Under the pieces are notes generated by a model. It was not told where the DNA came from. It did not search any database and saw only the letters and a program-made list of their open reading frames with translations. From Luteimicrobium sp042670205 (lineage in GTDB: Bacteria; Actinomycetota; Actinomycetes; Actinomycetales; Cellulomonadaceae), in the NCBI RefSeq assembly GCF_042670205.1, contig NZ_JBHUWD010000020.1, forward strand, positions 16,205-80,204: a DNA stretch of 64,000 nucleotides. Reading direction: 5' to 3'. Positions 49,105 through 57,255 of this stretch are shown piece by piece (position 1 is the stretch's first letter; each line of letters opens with the position of its first letter). A program made the translations under genes and the position numbers.

Positions 49105-50214
49105 TTGCCGACCCACCCGCAGCCAGGCTCGAGCACTCCGCCCGAGGGGGCGAAGGGCGGTCGGACCACGCTCTCCGAGGTGGCCGCACTGGCCGGGGTG
49201 TCCGTGTCGACGGCGTCGCTCGCCTTCTCCGGCTCCGGGCCGATCGCCGACGCGACCCGTGAGCGGGTCCTCGCCGCCGCCGCGGAGCTCGGGTACACCG
49301 GCCCCTCTCCCCTCGGCCGCCAGCTCCGGTCCGGCCGGTCGGGGATCGTCGGCGTCGTGATCGGTGACCACGTCTCCCGCAGCTTCCGCGACCCGGTCTC
49401 CATCAAGGTGCTCGACGGTCTCGTCTCCGAGCTCGGCACCCACGGCGTGGGGGTCCTCCTCGTGCCCGCGGTCCCGTCCGACGGCGCCGCCGACCCGCTC
49501 GTCGCCTCCGCGGCGATGGACGTGGGCGTGCTCGTGTGGGGCTCGCGCCGCGAGGACCCCACCCACGACGCCCTGGTCCGCCGCGGCATCCCCGTCGTCA
49601 TCGGTGAGGGGACCGCCAAGCCGGGAGCACCCGTCGTCGGGCTGGAGGACCGTCGCGGCGCGGCCGACCTCGGCCGGCACCTGCGCGAGCTCGGGCACGA
49701 GCGCGTCGCCGTGGTGGCGCTGCCCGTCGCGTTCCCCGAGCGCACCGGGCTCGCCGACGCCGAGCGCCTCGCCGACGTCGAGAAGACCCCGACGCGCAAC
49801 CGCCTCGAAGGTCTCGCCGACGCCGGCATCCGGCCCGTCGCGGTCTGGGAGACCGAGGCGTCGCTCGTGGAGCACGGGCACGCCGCGGGCCGGGCGCTCC
49901 TCGACGTGCCGCCCGCGGAGCGACCGACGGCGGTCGTGGCCCAGTCGGACCTGCTCGCCGCGGGCGTGCTCCTCGCCGCGCGCGAGCTGGGCATCGACGT
50001 GCCGGGCGAGCTGTCGGTCGCCGGGTTCGACGGCGTCGACCTCCCGTGGCTGGGCGCGGACGTGCAGCTGACCAGCGTCCGTCAGCCGTTCGAGCAGAAG
50101 GGGGCGGCGCTGGGCCGCGCGGCGCTGCAGCTCGTCGCGGGCGACGACGTCGAGGACGTCCTCCTGCCCGTCGAGCTCGTCGTGGGCACCACCACCGGCC
50201 CGGCCCCCCGCTGA
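49105..50214 (+). CDS. LacI-family transcriptional regulator
   Basis: 369 residues. The N-terminal helix-turn-helix and hinge are typical: TTLSEVAALAGVSVSTASLA, SGSGPIADATRERVLAAAAE and LGYTG. A periplasmic-binding-like ligand domain follows (GIVGVVIGDHVSRSFRDPVS, VVAQSDLLAAGVLLAARELG, PGELSVAGFDGVDLPW). The start TTG at 49105 is 6 bases after GGAGGAA. It is divergent from the two MFS genes and most likely represses them through the twin operators. The ligand is unknown. Confidence 0.94.
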   Translation: MPTHPQPGSSTPPEGAKGGRTTLSEVAALAGVSVSTASLAFSGSGPIADATRERVLAAAAELGYTGPSPLGRQLRSGRSGIVGVVIGDHVSRSFRDPVSIKVLDGLVSELGTHGVGVLLVPAVPSDGAADPLVASAAMDVGVLVWGSRREDPTHDALVRRGIPVVIGEGTAKPGAPVVGLEDRRGAADLGRHLRELGHERVAVVALPVAFPERTGLADAERLADVEKTPTRNRLEGLADAGIRPVAVWETEASLVEHGHAAGRALLDVPPAERPTAVVAQSDLLAAGVLLAARELGIDVPGELSVAGFDGVDLPWLGADVQLTSVRQPFEQKGAALGRAALQLVAGDDVEDVLLPVELVVGTTTGPAPR

Positions 50215-50349
50215 GACGACCCGACCGCACCCGCGACCCGCGAAGTACGACGGCCGCCCGTCCACCTCGAAGGAGTACGGCGAACGGACGACGGCCGCAG
50301 GCCACGCCGGAGGTGAGAAGGAGCGCCGGCGAGCGAGGAGACGAGCAGC

Positions 50350-50775
50350 TCAGGAGAGCCGCACGACCGCCTGCGTCTTCGCGAGCACCTTCACGCCGTC
50401 CAACGCCACCGTCAGGTCGATGCGCGCCGTCCCGGCCTCGGGGTCGAGCGCCCCGACGACACCGGTCACGGTGAGGGTCGCGGTCCCCGGGTCGGGGACG
50501 GGCACGGGGCGCGCGAACCGGGTCTGGTAGTCGACGACGGCTCCGGCGTCACCGGCCCACTCCTCGACGAGCGGTGCGGCGACGCCCATGGAGAGCATGC
50601 CGTGCGCGATGACGCCGGGGAGCCCGACCTCGGTCGCGAAGCGCTCGTTCCAGTGGATGGGGTTGAAGTCGCCGCTCGCGCCGGCGTACCGGACGAGGCG
50701 CGCGCGGTCGAGGACGACCTCGCGGGTGCCGATCTCCTGGCCGACCTCGAGCTCGGCGAGCACGGGCGCGCTCAT
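50350..50775 (-). CDS. MaoC-family hydratase, HadB-like
   Basis: 141 residues with a single hot-dog domain. The hydratase-2 motif GDFNPIHWNERFATEVGLPG (catalytic Asp and His) and VIAHGMLSMG are intact. In mycobacteria HadB pairs with HadA as a 3-hydroxyacyl-ACP dehydratase of FAS-II; here the pair is next to rpmG in the same order. The ATG overlaps the upstream gene's stop (ATGA). In a non-mycolate organism the exact acyl substrate is uncertain. Confidence 0.9.
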   Translation of the reverse strand: MSAPVLAELEVGQEIGTREVVLDRARLVRYAGASGDFNPIHWNERFATEVGLPGVIAHGMLSMGVAAPLVEEWAGDAGAVVDYQTRFARPVPVPDPGTATLTVTGVVGALDPEAGTARIDLTVALDGVKVLAKTQAVVRLS

Positions 50776-51236
50776 GCGTCCTCCCCTCGGACGGCGAGCG
50801 TGGACCTGACGGTCGACACGGGCTCGCCGGGGTTCCCGTCGGCGTCGGAGGCGTAGATCTCGCAGCGGGTCGAGACCATGGTGATGCCGGCGCGCTCGCG
50901 CAGGGAGTCGACGTGCAGGACGGTCACCAGCTCGTCACCGGCGACGATGGGCCGGTGGTGGGTGAAGCGCTCGTCGGCGTGGACGACGCGCGAGAAGTCG
51001 ATGCCCGCTCCGGCGTCCTCGATGTACTGGGCCTCGGCGCGCTGCGCGACGACCACGGCGAAGGTGGGCGGCGCGACGACGTCCGGATAGCCCGCACCCC
51101 GCGCCACGGCTACGTCGTGGTGGGCGGGGTGGGTCGACCCGACGGCCGCGGCGAACTCGCGGAGCTTCTCACGCCCGACCGCGTACGGGGCGGTCGGCGG
51201 GTACTGACGGCCTTCGTACTCCGGGTTGACGGGCAC
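50772..51236 (-). CDS. MaoC N-terminal-type dehydratase, HadA-like (UPF0336)
   Basis: 154 residues, beginning VPVNPEYEGRQYPPTAPYAV. It has the FAS1-DH/MaoC_dehydrat_N fold: REKLREFAAAVGSTHPAHHD, VVAPPTFAVVVAQRAEAQYI and VHADERFTHHRPIVAGDELV. It lacks the catalytic Asp-His of the partner and would be the substrate-holding subunit of a HadAB-like heterodimer. The start GTG at 51234-51236 follows AAGGAG by 6 bases. It is 64 bases downstream of rpmG. Confidence 0.9.
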   Translation of the reverse strand: MPVNPEYEGRQYPPTAPYAVGREKLREFAAAVGSTHPAHHDVAVARGAGYPDVVAPPTFAVVVAQRAEAQYIEDAGAGIDFSRVVHADERFTHHRPIVAGDELVTVLHVDSLRERAGITMVSTRCEIYASDADGNPGEPVSTVRSTLAVRGEDA

Positions 51237-51300
51237 GAGCGCTCCTTCGCGAGTCGCCGGCGGCTGCTGCCGGGTGGGTGCTACGAGGTCGCGAAGAGCG

Positions 51301-51471
51301 TCAGCGGGTCTCGCGGTGCGAGGTGTGCTTGCCGCAGCGCGGGCAGAACTTCGCCAGCTCGAGCCGGTCGGGGTCGTTGCGGCGGTTCTTCTTGGTGATG
51401 TAGTTCCGCTCCTTGCAGTCCACGCAGGCGAGCGTGATCTTCGGGCGAACGTCTTGGCTCTTGCTGGCCAT
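51301..51471 (-). CDS. rpmG: 50S ribosomal protein L33, zinc-binding
   Basis: L33 is a small 50S protein near the E site. It has 56 residues: MASKSQDVRPKITLACVDCK, then NYITKKNRRNDPDRLELAKF and CPRCGKHTSHRETR. Two CxxC pairs form a zinc ribbon, so it is the zinc-requiring form. It follows tRNA-Met and heads rpmG-hadA-hadB. Confidence 0.96.
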   Translation of the reverse strand: MASKSQDVRPKITLACVDCKERNYITKKNRRNDPDRLELAKFCPRCGKHTSHRETR

Positions 51472-51629
51472 GGCTGGTGCCACCTCTCGCGCCCCCGGAA
51501 GGCGCTTGTGCTGTGCAGGGCACGACGCCGGCCGTCGTACCACCAGGTCTGCGGCGCGGACCCGAGGGCCCGTCCACCAGGATGAACCGGACGCGCGCGC
51601 GACGTCGCCGCGAGCACACCGGTCCGTGG

Positions 51630-51703
51630 TAGCGGAGGCGGGGATCGAACCCGCGACCTCACGATTATGAGTCGTGCGCTCTAACCATCTGAGCTACCCC
51701 GCC
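51630..51703 (-). tRNA. tRNA-Met (CAT), elongator type
   Basis: 74 bases. Acceptor GGCGGGG pairs with CTCCGCT with two G-U pairs, anticodon loop CTCATAA, T-arm GCGGGTTCGATCCCCGC, discriminator A and an encoded CCA. The normal first base pair (G1-U72) and the D-arm argue against an initiator tRNA. Confidence 0.93.
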
Positions 51704-51765
51704 GCGTGGGCACCGCAGCGCCCGGAGGACCCATGGTCCCACGGCCGCCTGTACGGCACCAACAG

Positions 51766-51837
51766 AGCCCCCGATGGGAATCGGACCCATGACCTCAGTC
51801 TTACCAAGACTGCGCTCTACCACTGAGCTACGGGGGC
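51766..51837 (-). tRNA. tRNA-Thr (GGT)
   Basis: 72 bases. Acceptor GCCCCCG/CGGGGGC, D-arm GCTCAGTGGTAGAGC, anticodon loop TTGGTAA and T-arm ATGGGTCCGATTCCCAT. tRNA-Thr, tRNA-Met, rpmG in this order is a conserved actinobacterial arrangement. Confidence 0.96.
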
Positions 51838-51918
51838 AGCGCGGAAAACTCTACAAGACACTGGCCCTGCGACGAAATCCGCGAGCGTCCGCGCACCCAG
51901 CGGTGCGACCGTCGACGC

Positions 51919-52662
51919 ATGACGACTCCCACGGACCCGCCCAACCACTTCGACGAGGACGTCGCCGCGACCTACGACGCCGACGTCACCGCCATGTCCA
52001 TGCCCGGGGTGCTGGGGCCCGCGGTGGAGCTGCTGGCAGGGCTCGCGGGCGACGGCGCAGCGCTCGAGCTCGCGGTCGGGACGGGCCGCGTGGCGTTGCC
52101 GCTCGCGGCCCGCGGCGTGGCCGTGCACGGGATCGAGCTGTCGGAGGCCATGGTCGCCCGGCTGCGGGCCAAGGACCCCGAGGGGACGGTCGGGGTGACG
52201 GTCGGCGACATGACGACCACCCGCGTGCCGGGCGCGTTCCGGGTCGCGTACCTGGTCTTCAACACCGTGGCGAACGTCACGACGCAGGAGGGCCAGGTCG
52301 CGTGCTTCCGGAACGCCGCCGCGCACCTCGAGCCGGGCGGGTGCTTCGTCGTGGAGAACGGGGTGCCCCAGCTCCAGCGCCTCCCCGTCGGCGAGCGCTT
52401 CGTGCCGTTCGAGGTCACGCCCGAGCACCTGGGCTTCGACGAGTACGACGTCGTGACGCAGCAGATGTGGTCGCACCACTACCGGCCGCGCGACGGACGC
52501 CACGCGACCGTGCCGTTCCGGTACGCGTGGCCGGCCGAGCTCGACCTCATGGCGCAGCTCGCCGGGCTGCGTCTGCGTGACCGCTGGGCCGGCTTCGACC
52601 AGTCGCCGTTCACCGCGACGAGCCCGTCGCACGTGTCGGTCTGGGAGAAGCCGGGGCGCTGA
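51919..52662 (+). CDS. Class I SAM-dependent methyltransferase
   Basis: 247 residues. The SAM-binding motif I is ALELAVGTGRVALPLAARGV (Ala-Val where many have GCGTG), followed by VHGIELSEAMVARLRAK and the post-I Asp region VGDMTTTRVPGAF. The middle YLVFNTVANVTTQEGQVACF and PGGCFVVENGVPQL are typical of small-molecule or ubiquinone/UbiE-like methyltransferases. The substrate is unknown. The start ATG has no clear ribosome-binding site. It stands alone on the plus strand between tRNA genes. Confidence 0.9.
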   Translation: MTTPTDPPNHFDEDVAATYDADVTAMSMPGVLGPAVELLAGLAGDGAALELAVGTGRVALPLAARGVAVHGIELSEAMVARLRAKDPEGTVGVTVGDMTTTRVPGAFRVAYLVFNTVANVTTQEGQVACFRNAAAHLEPGGCFVVENGVPQLQRLPVGERFVPFEVTPEHLGFDEYDVVTQQMWSHHYRPRDGRHATVPFRYAWPAELDLMAQLAGLRLRDRWAGFDQSPFTATSPSHVSVWEKPGR

Positions 52663-52679
52663 CCGTCGCCGGGTACGAC

Positions 52680-52711
52680 GAAGGCCCCGGACCGTGAGGT
52701 CCAGGGCCTTC
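52680..52711. terminator. Bidirectional terminator, methyltransferase / tRNA-Tyr
   Basis: Stem GAAGGCCC-GGACC / GGTCC-GGGCCTTC with one C-A mismatch and a GTGA loop. It sits between the convergent methyltransferase and tRNA-Tyr. Confidence 0.75.
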
Positions 52712-52720
52712 GACCGAGCG

Positions 52721-52802
52721 TGGCAGGTGAGGGATTCGAACCCCCGAAGCATGACGCGGCTGATTTACAGTCAGCTCCCTTTGGCCGCTCGGGCAACCTG
52801 CC
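52721..52802 (-). tRNA. tRNA-Tyr (GTA)
   Basis: 82 bases with a long variable arm (class II): acceptor GGCAGGT/ACCTGCC, anticodon loop CTGTAAA, T-arm GGGGGTTCGAATCCCTC, discriminator A. Confidence 0.96.
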
Positions 52803-52934
52803 GTGGCGAGCCAACGATACCCAACGTGGGCGCTGCGGAGAAATCCGTTCCGCGCGGGGCCCGCTCCGGCGTCGTCGGCGGACGCTGAACGAGCCCCCGC
52901 CGGAGCCGTGGGGAGCCCGCCGTACGCTCAGGAC

Positions 52935-53948
52935 GTGACGTCCGACGTGCCCGCGCAGCCCGCGCCGACCGAGACCGAGGCGCGCGCCGAGTACCGTCGC
53001 GGGCTCGCCGCCGGCTTCGGCGCGTATCTCCTGTGGGGCGCGATGCCGCTCTACTTCCCGCTGCTGGAGCCGGCCGCGCCGCTCGAGATCATCGCCCACC
53101 GCGTGGTGTGGTCGCTCGTGTTCTGCCTGCTCCTGCTCGCCGTCACGCGGTCGCTCCCCCAGCTGCGCGCCGTCCTGCGGGACCGGCGGCTGCTCCTCAC
53201 GCTCAGCGTGGGCGCGGTGCTCGTCGCCGTGAACTGGAGCATCTACGTGTGGGCGGTGCTCGAGGACAAGGTCCTCGACGCGGCGCTCGGGTACTTCATC
53301 AACCCGGTCGTGACGGTCCTGCTCGCGGTCGTCGTGCTGCGCGAACGCCTCCGCCCGCTGCAGTGGGCCGCGATCGCGCTCGGGCTGGTGGCCGTCGTCG
53401 TGCTCACCGTGGGCGTCGGGCACGTGCCGTGGGTCTCGCTCGCCCTGGCCTTCTCGTTCGGCCTCTACAGCCTCGTGAAGAACCGCGTCGGCGGGCGCGT
53501 CGCGGCGGCGCCCGGGCTCGCGGCCGAGACCCTCGTCCTGACCCCGTTCGCCGTCGGGTACCTCGTCTACCTGCAGGCGCAGGGCGACAACACCATGACG
53601 ACGCACGGCGCCGGGCACCTCCTCGCCCTCGCGTCGGCGGGCGTCGTGACGGCCGTCCCGCTCCTGCTGTTCGCGGCGTCGGCGCGGCGCGTCCCGCTGC
53701 GGGTCGTCGGGCTGCTCCAGTACCTGACGCCCGTGCTGCAGTTCCTCGTCGGCCTCCTCGTGTTCCACGAGACGATGCCCGTCGCGCGCTGGATCGGCTT
53801 CGTCCTCGTGTGGGGCGCGCTCGTCCTCCTCACGACCGACGGGCTGCGGGCCGCGCACGCGCTCCGCCTGGCCGACCCGCGCCGTCGTGCGGCCGCGTCG
53901 GCCCGGACCGACGACGACGCAGCCGATACGGTGGAACCCATCACCTGA
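52935..53948 (+). CDS. rarD: RarD-like EamA-family permease
   Basis: 337 residues, ten predicted membrane helices in two EamA halves. RarD signatures include GFGAYLLWGAMPLYFPLLEP, EIIAHRVVWSLVFCLLLL, NWSIYVWAVLEDKVLDAALG and YFINPVVTVLLAVVVLRERL, plus LLQYLTPVLQFLVGLLVFHE. The physiological substrate is not known. I chose GTG at 52935 because TACGCT (52923-52928) lies 6 bases before it and no ribosome-binding site is present, consistent with a leaderless mRNA. Confidence 0.9.
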   Translation: MTSDVPAQPAPTETEARAEYRRGLAAGFGAYLLWGAMPLYFPLLEPAAPLEIIAHRVVWSLVFCLLLLAVTRSLPQLRAVLRDRRLLLTLSVGAVLVAVNWSIYVWAVLEDKVLDAALGYFINPVVTVLLAVVVLRERLRPLQWAAIALGLVAVVVLTVGVGHVPWVSLALAFSFGLYSLVKNRVGGRVAAAPGLAAETLVLTPFAVGYLVYLQAQGDNTMTTHGAGHLLALASAGVVTAVPLLLFAASARRVPLRVVGLLQYLTPVLQFLVGLLVFHETMPVARWIGFVLVWGALVLLTTDGLRAAHALRLADPRRRAAASARTDDDAADTVEPIT

Positions 53949-53994
53949 CCCGTCCCGCGCCCGCCGGCGTGCGGACCCTGCCGAGGGAGCAACC

Positions 53995-54489
53995 GTGGCC
54001 GATTCGTCGTTCGACGTCGTGAGCAAGGTCGACCGCCAGGAGGTCGACAACGCCCTCAACCAGGCCGGCAAGGAGATCTCGCAGCGCTACGACTTCCGCA
54101 ACGTCGGCGCCTCGATCTCGTGGAGCGGCGAGAAGATCGTCATGGTCGCGAACTCCGCCGAGCGCGTCCTCGCGATCCTCGACGTGTTCGAGACCAAGCT
54201 CATCAAGCGCGGGATCTCCCTCAAGTCGCTCGACACGGGCGAGAAGGAGCCCAAGCCGTCGGGCAAGGAGTACCGCCTCGAGGCCTCCATCAAGGAGGGC
54301 ATCGCGAGCGACCAGGCGAAGAAGATCACCAAGATCATCCGCGACGAGGGCCCCAAGGCCGTCAAGACGCAGATCACCGGCGACGAGGTGCGCGTGACCA
54401 GCAAGTCCCGCGACGACCTGCAGGCCGTCATCGCACTCCTCAAGGGTGCGGACCTCGACGTCGCGCTGCAGTTCGTCAACTACCGCTGA
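53995..54489 (+). CDS. YajQ-family (UPF0234) nucleotide-binding protein
   Basis: 164 residues. It begins ADSSFDVVSKVDRQEVDNAL, continues YDFRNVGASISW, and has KEYRLEASIKEGIASDQAKK and RDDLQAVIALLKGADLDVAL, all typical. Xanthomonas YajQ family members bind c-di-GMP; whether this one does is unknown. The GTG start follows GAGGGAG. The gene follows rarD by 46 bases and precedes the epimerase by 1. Confidence 0.95.
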   Translation: MADSSFDVVSKVDRQEVDNALNQAGKEISQRYDFRNVGASISWSGEKIVMVANSAERVLAILDVFETKLIKRGISLKSLDTGEKEPKPSGKEYRLEASIKEGIASDQAKKITKIIRDEGPKAVKTQITGDEVRVTSKSRDDLQAVIALLKGADLDVALQFVNYR

Positions 54490-54490
54490 C

Positions 54491-55504
54491 GTGCGGCTCC
54501 TCGTCCTCGGCGGCGGGGTGTTCGTCGGACGCGCCGTCGTCGACGCCGCGCTCGCCCGAGGCGACGACGTCACGACGTTCGCCCGCGGGACCCGCCCGCC
54601 CGTCGCCGGCGCGCGGCAGGTCCGGGGCGACCGGACCGTGCCCGACGACGTCGCGCGGCTCGTCGCGGCGGCGCCCGCGGGCGGGTGGGACGCCGTCGTC
54701 GACACCTGGGCCGGGGCGCCGGGAGCCGTCGGGCTGTCCGCGACCGCGCTGGCCGACGTCGCCGGCCGCTACGGCTACGTCTCCAGCCGCGCGGTCTACG
54801 CGCCCCCGCTCGGTGTCGGCATGGACGAGACGCACGCGACGCGCCCTCCCGCGCCCGACGCGGCGACGGTCGAGAACGCGGAGTACGGCGCCGTCAAGCG
54901 CGCGGGAGAGGTCGCGGCGACCGCCGCGTTCGGCGAGCGAGCCCTCCTCGCACGGTGCGCCCTCGTCGTCGGCCCCGAGGAGGAGCCTGCACGGCTCCCG
55001 GTGTGGCTCCGGCGCGCCTCGCGGGGCGGAACCGTGGTCGCGCCGGGCGACCCCGACCAGCCGTGGCGGCTCGTCGACGTCCGCGACCTCGCCGCGTGGC
55101 TGCTCGCCGTCGTGCAGCCCGGCTCCGGGGTGTCGGGCGCCGTGAACGTCGCCGCGCCCGAGGACCACGCGACCACGCGGGACGTGCTCGAGGCCGTCGT
55201 CGACGTCACCGCGGCCGACGCGACCCGGGCGAGCGGGGCACCCGCGCGCCTCGACTGGCGTTCCTGGGCGGAGCTCGAGGCGTCCGGCGTGGACCGCTGG
55301 ACGGAGCTTCCGGGCTGGGTGCCGCGGACGCCCGAGACCGAGGGCTTGATCAGCACCGACGTCGGGCGCGCGGTCGCGAGCGGGCTGCGCTGCCGACCCG
55401 TCGGGGAGACGCTCCGCGACATCGGGGCGCGCGAGCGCTCAGGGGCGCGTGCCGCCACGAGACGTCAGCCCCGCGGGACGAGGGACGCGCGGCGGCGGGC
55501 GTAG
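54491..55504 (+). CDS. NAD(P)-dependent epimerase/dehydratase-like protein
   Basis: 337 residues. An N-terminal Rossmann motif LLVLGGGVFVGRAVVDAAL is followed by a segment with YGAVKRAGE, which places a Tyr and Lys in the YxxxK pattern of SDR enzymes. Later parts (WRLVDVRDLAAWLL, GAVNVAAPEDHATTRDVLEA) resemble extended-SDR reductases. The substrate is unknown. The GTG at 54491 is one base after the YajQ stop. The last 40 bases overlap the convergent gene's end. Confidence 0.88.
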   Translation: MRLLVLGGGVFVGRAVVDAALARGDDVTTFARGTRPPVAGARQVRGDRTVPDDVARLVAAAPAGGWDAVVDTWAGAPGAVGLSATALADVAGRYGYVSSRAVYAPPLGVGMDETHATRPPAPDAATVENAEYGAVKRAGEVAATAAFGERALLARCALVVGPEEEPARLPVWLRRASRGGTVVAPGDPDQPWRLVDVRDLAAWLLAVVQPGSGVSGAVNVAAPEDHATTRDVLEAVVDVTAADATRASGAPARLDWRSWAELEASGVDRWTELPGWVPRTPETEGLISTDVGRAVASGLRCRPVGETLRDIGARERSGARAATRRQPRGTRDARRRA

Positions 55505-56088
55505 GCGATCGTGAGCGCGCCGAGGAGCGGGCCCCACGCCACCAGCGGCACGTAGGCGGCCAGGGCGAGCCAGCCCTGCAGGTCCTGGGTGCCGAGCGGG
55601 AAGTCGGCGGTGTGCGGGCGCCCTCGGACGTCGCGGCCGAACGCGACCATGACCATGGTCCACGTCCAGAGCAGCGTCAGGAACGTCGCGCCCACCGCTG
55701 CCGGGACCACCGCGGCGCGCGCCGGCACCGGGCGGCCACCGGCGACGGGCACCCAGCGCGGCACGACCTCGCCCCAGCGGGCCACGAGCCCGACCGCCGT
55801 GAAAGCGAGGAGCTCCGAGACGATCGACAGCAGGACCACGTAGACGCCGAGCGGCAGCCAGGCGGGGAGGTTTCCCCGTGCGTCCGGGCCGGACGCGCCG
55901 TCCACGATCGGCAGGTGGAACGTGATGCCCGCGACGCGCCACACGCTCGACGGCAGCACCGTGAGCGGGACGACGAGCGCGGCGATGCGCGCCCAGCGCG
56001 GGACCCCGGGGACCGGCGCGTGCAGCGCGCGCCAGCCGCGGCGCCACGACGGGCTCGACGGGCGGGCGAGGGAGACGGAGGAAGTCAT
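55465..56088 (-). CDS. Small four-helix membrane protein, unknown function
   Basis: 207 residues, not assigned to a family. Four hydrophobic segments are seen (IAALVVPLTVLPSSVW, LGVYVVLLSIVSELLAFTAV, VVPAAVGATFLTLLWTWTMV, LAAYVPLVAWGPLLGALTIA). The N-terminus is basic and the loops are Arg/Pro-rich. The start ATG is at 56086-56088 with a weak GAGGC. A 20-bp perfect palindrome lies about 55 bases upstream. Its 3' end overlaps the convergent epimerase. Confidence 0.78.
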   Translation of the reverse strand: MTSSVSLARPSSPSWRRGWRALHAPVPGVPRWARIAALVVPLTVLPSSVWRVAGITFHLPIVDGASGPDARGNLPAWLPLGVYVVLLSIVSELLAFTAVGLVARWGEVVPRWVPVAGGRPVPARAAVVPAAVGATFLTLLWTWTMVMVAFGRDVRGRPHTADFPLGTQDLQGWLALAAYVPLVAWGPLLGALTIAYARRRASLVPRG

Positions 56089-56142
56089 GCCTCGACGTTC
56101 GTCGACGGCGGGGCGCGGCGCCTCACCCCCGGAAGGGAGCGG

Positions 56143-56162
56143 GTTCCCCCACGTGGGGGAAC
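56143..56162. promoter_or_regulatory. 20-bp perfect palindrome (operator or terminator)
   Basis: GTTCCCCCACGTGGGGGAAC is a perfect palindrome centred on CACGTG, and GTGGGGAAC repeats right after it (56163-56171). It lies 24 bases after the ohr stop and 55 before the membrane-protein ATG. With no unpaired loop it looks more like a protein-binding operator than a hairpin terminator. Confidence 0.55.
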
Positions 56163-56186
56163 GTGGGGAACTCGCTCCGGTGCGGG

Positions 56187-56609
56187 TCAGTCGACCGTGA
56201 CGTCGAGCTCCACGACGACGTTGCCCCGGGTCGCGTTGGAGTACGGGCAGACCTGGTGCGCCGCCTCGACGAGCGTGTCGGCCTGCTCCTGCGCCAGCCC
56301 GGGGAGCTCGACGCGCAGCACGACGGCGAGGCCGTAGCCGCCCTGGCCGTTCGGTCCGATGGAGACCTCGGCGGTCACGGAGTCGTCGGCGAGCGTGAGC
56401 CCCTTCGACCGGGCGACGCCGCGCAGCGCCGAGTGGAAGCACGCCGCATAGCCGGCGGCGAACAGCGCCTCGGGGTTGAGCGCGCCGCCGGGCCCGCCCA
56501 TCTCCTTCGGCACGGCGAGGTCGACGTCGAGCGTGGCGTCGGAGGTGCGGACGTGGCCGTTGCGGCCGTCGCCGGTGGACAGGGCGGAAGCCGTGTAGAG
56601 GATCTCCAT
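56187..56609 (-). CDS. ohr: Organic hydroperoxide resistance protein
   Basis: Ohr is a thiol peroxidase that detoxifies organic hydroperoxides. It has 140 residues from the ATG at 56607-56609 (MEILYTASALSTGDGRNGHV). Both catalytic cysteines are present: YAACFHSALR (about residue 60) and HQVCPYSNATRGN (about residue 124). No ohrR is adjacent. It is probably transcribed alone or with the preceding minus-strand hypothetical gene. Confidence 0.95.
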   Translation of the reverse strand: MEILYTASALSTGDGRNGHVRTSDATLDVDLAVPKEMGGPGGALNPEALFAAGYAACFHSALRGVARSKGLTLADDSVTAEVSIGPNGQGGYGLAVVLRVELPGLAQEQADTLVEAAHQVCPYSNATRGNVVVELDVTVD

Positions 56610-56649
56610 GCCTCTGCGAACCATGTCGGGTGCGCAGGACTTCCCGGCG

Positions 56650-57045
56650 TCACGCCTCGGAGCGGAGCGCCTTCTCGAGGCGCCGCAGCTCCTTGGCCCG
56701 CGCCCGCGGCGTCCCGTCGGCCCGGCGGTACGAGCGCCCGACGACGGCCGCCAGCCAGTCCGCCAGGTAACCCCAGGGGTCGGGCGAGACCAGCAGCCAA
56801 CGTCTCTCGTCGTCGCACGACGTGTCGTCGAGCAGGAGGTCCGCGACCATCGCGACGCCCTCGACGTCCACGGCCACGCCTACGGTCTCGAGCACCCGGG
56901 CCCGGACGACCGGTGCCACGTGCGTCGCGACGTGCCGACGGAAGCGTTCTCGCTCGTCGTCCGGTACGTCCTCGCCTCGCCAGTCCACCTCGACGCGGCG
57001 CACCAGCTCACGCAGCGCGGCGCCGTCCATCTCCCTGCGTCCCAC
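56650..57045 (-). CDS. Hypothetical protein, 131 residues
   Basis: I do not recognise a family. It is soluble and charged, with helical segments (LRELVRRVEVDWRGEDVPDD, FRRHVATHVAPVVRARVLET) and an Arg/Lys-rich C-terminus. Start: GTG at 57043-57045, 7 bases after TAGCGT, fits a leaderless mRNA; an internal ATG at 57028-57030 is the alternative. It lies 40 bases upstream of ohr on the same strand. Confidence 0.65.
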   Translation of the reverse strand: MGRREMDGAALRELVRRVEVDWRGEDVPDDERERFRRHVATHVAPVVRARVLETVGVAVDVEGVAMVADLLLDDTSCDDERRWLLVSPDPWGYLADWLAAVVGRSYRRADGTPRARAKELRRLEKALRSEA

Positions 57046-57255
57046 GCCCGGGACGCTAGCACCGGAGGGGCCGTCGGCACGACGGCGAATCGCCGGCTGT
57101 GAGTTTCGTGTGCAGATGGCAACGAGGTGCGGAGGGGACGGCGACGGGTGAGCGACGCCTCGATGAACTCTTCCTGAACCCCGGCTGTTCACCCGCCCGG
57201 CGTCCGTACGGTCGTCCGGGAGCGCGTCCGCCGCTCCCCGAGGGAGAAGCAACGC
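57046..57255. other. Divergent spacer before efeO
   Basis: About 210 bases between the minus-strand hypothetical gene and efeO. I looked for a DtxR/IdeR-type iron box (TTAGGTTAGG-like) and found none. A GAGGGAGAAG ribosome-binding site precedes the efeO ATG. Confidence 0.4.

Noticed and set aside
51630..51703. Initiator tRNA-Met
   Set aside because: The acceptor starts with a G-U pair and not the C-A mismatch typical of bacterial initiator tRNA, so it is read as elongator.
57046..57255. Iron box upstream of efeO
   Set aside because: No TTAGGTTAGGCTAACCTAA-like sequence was found.
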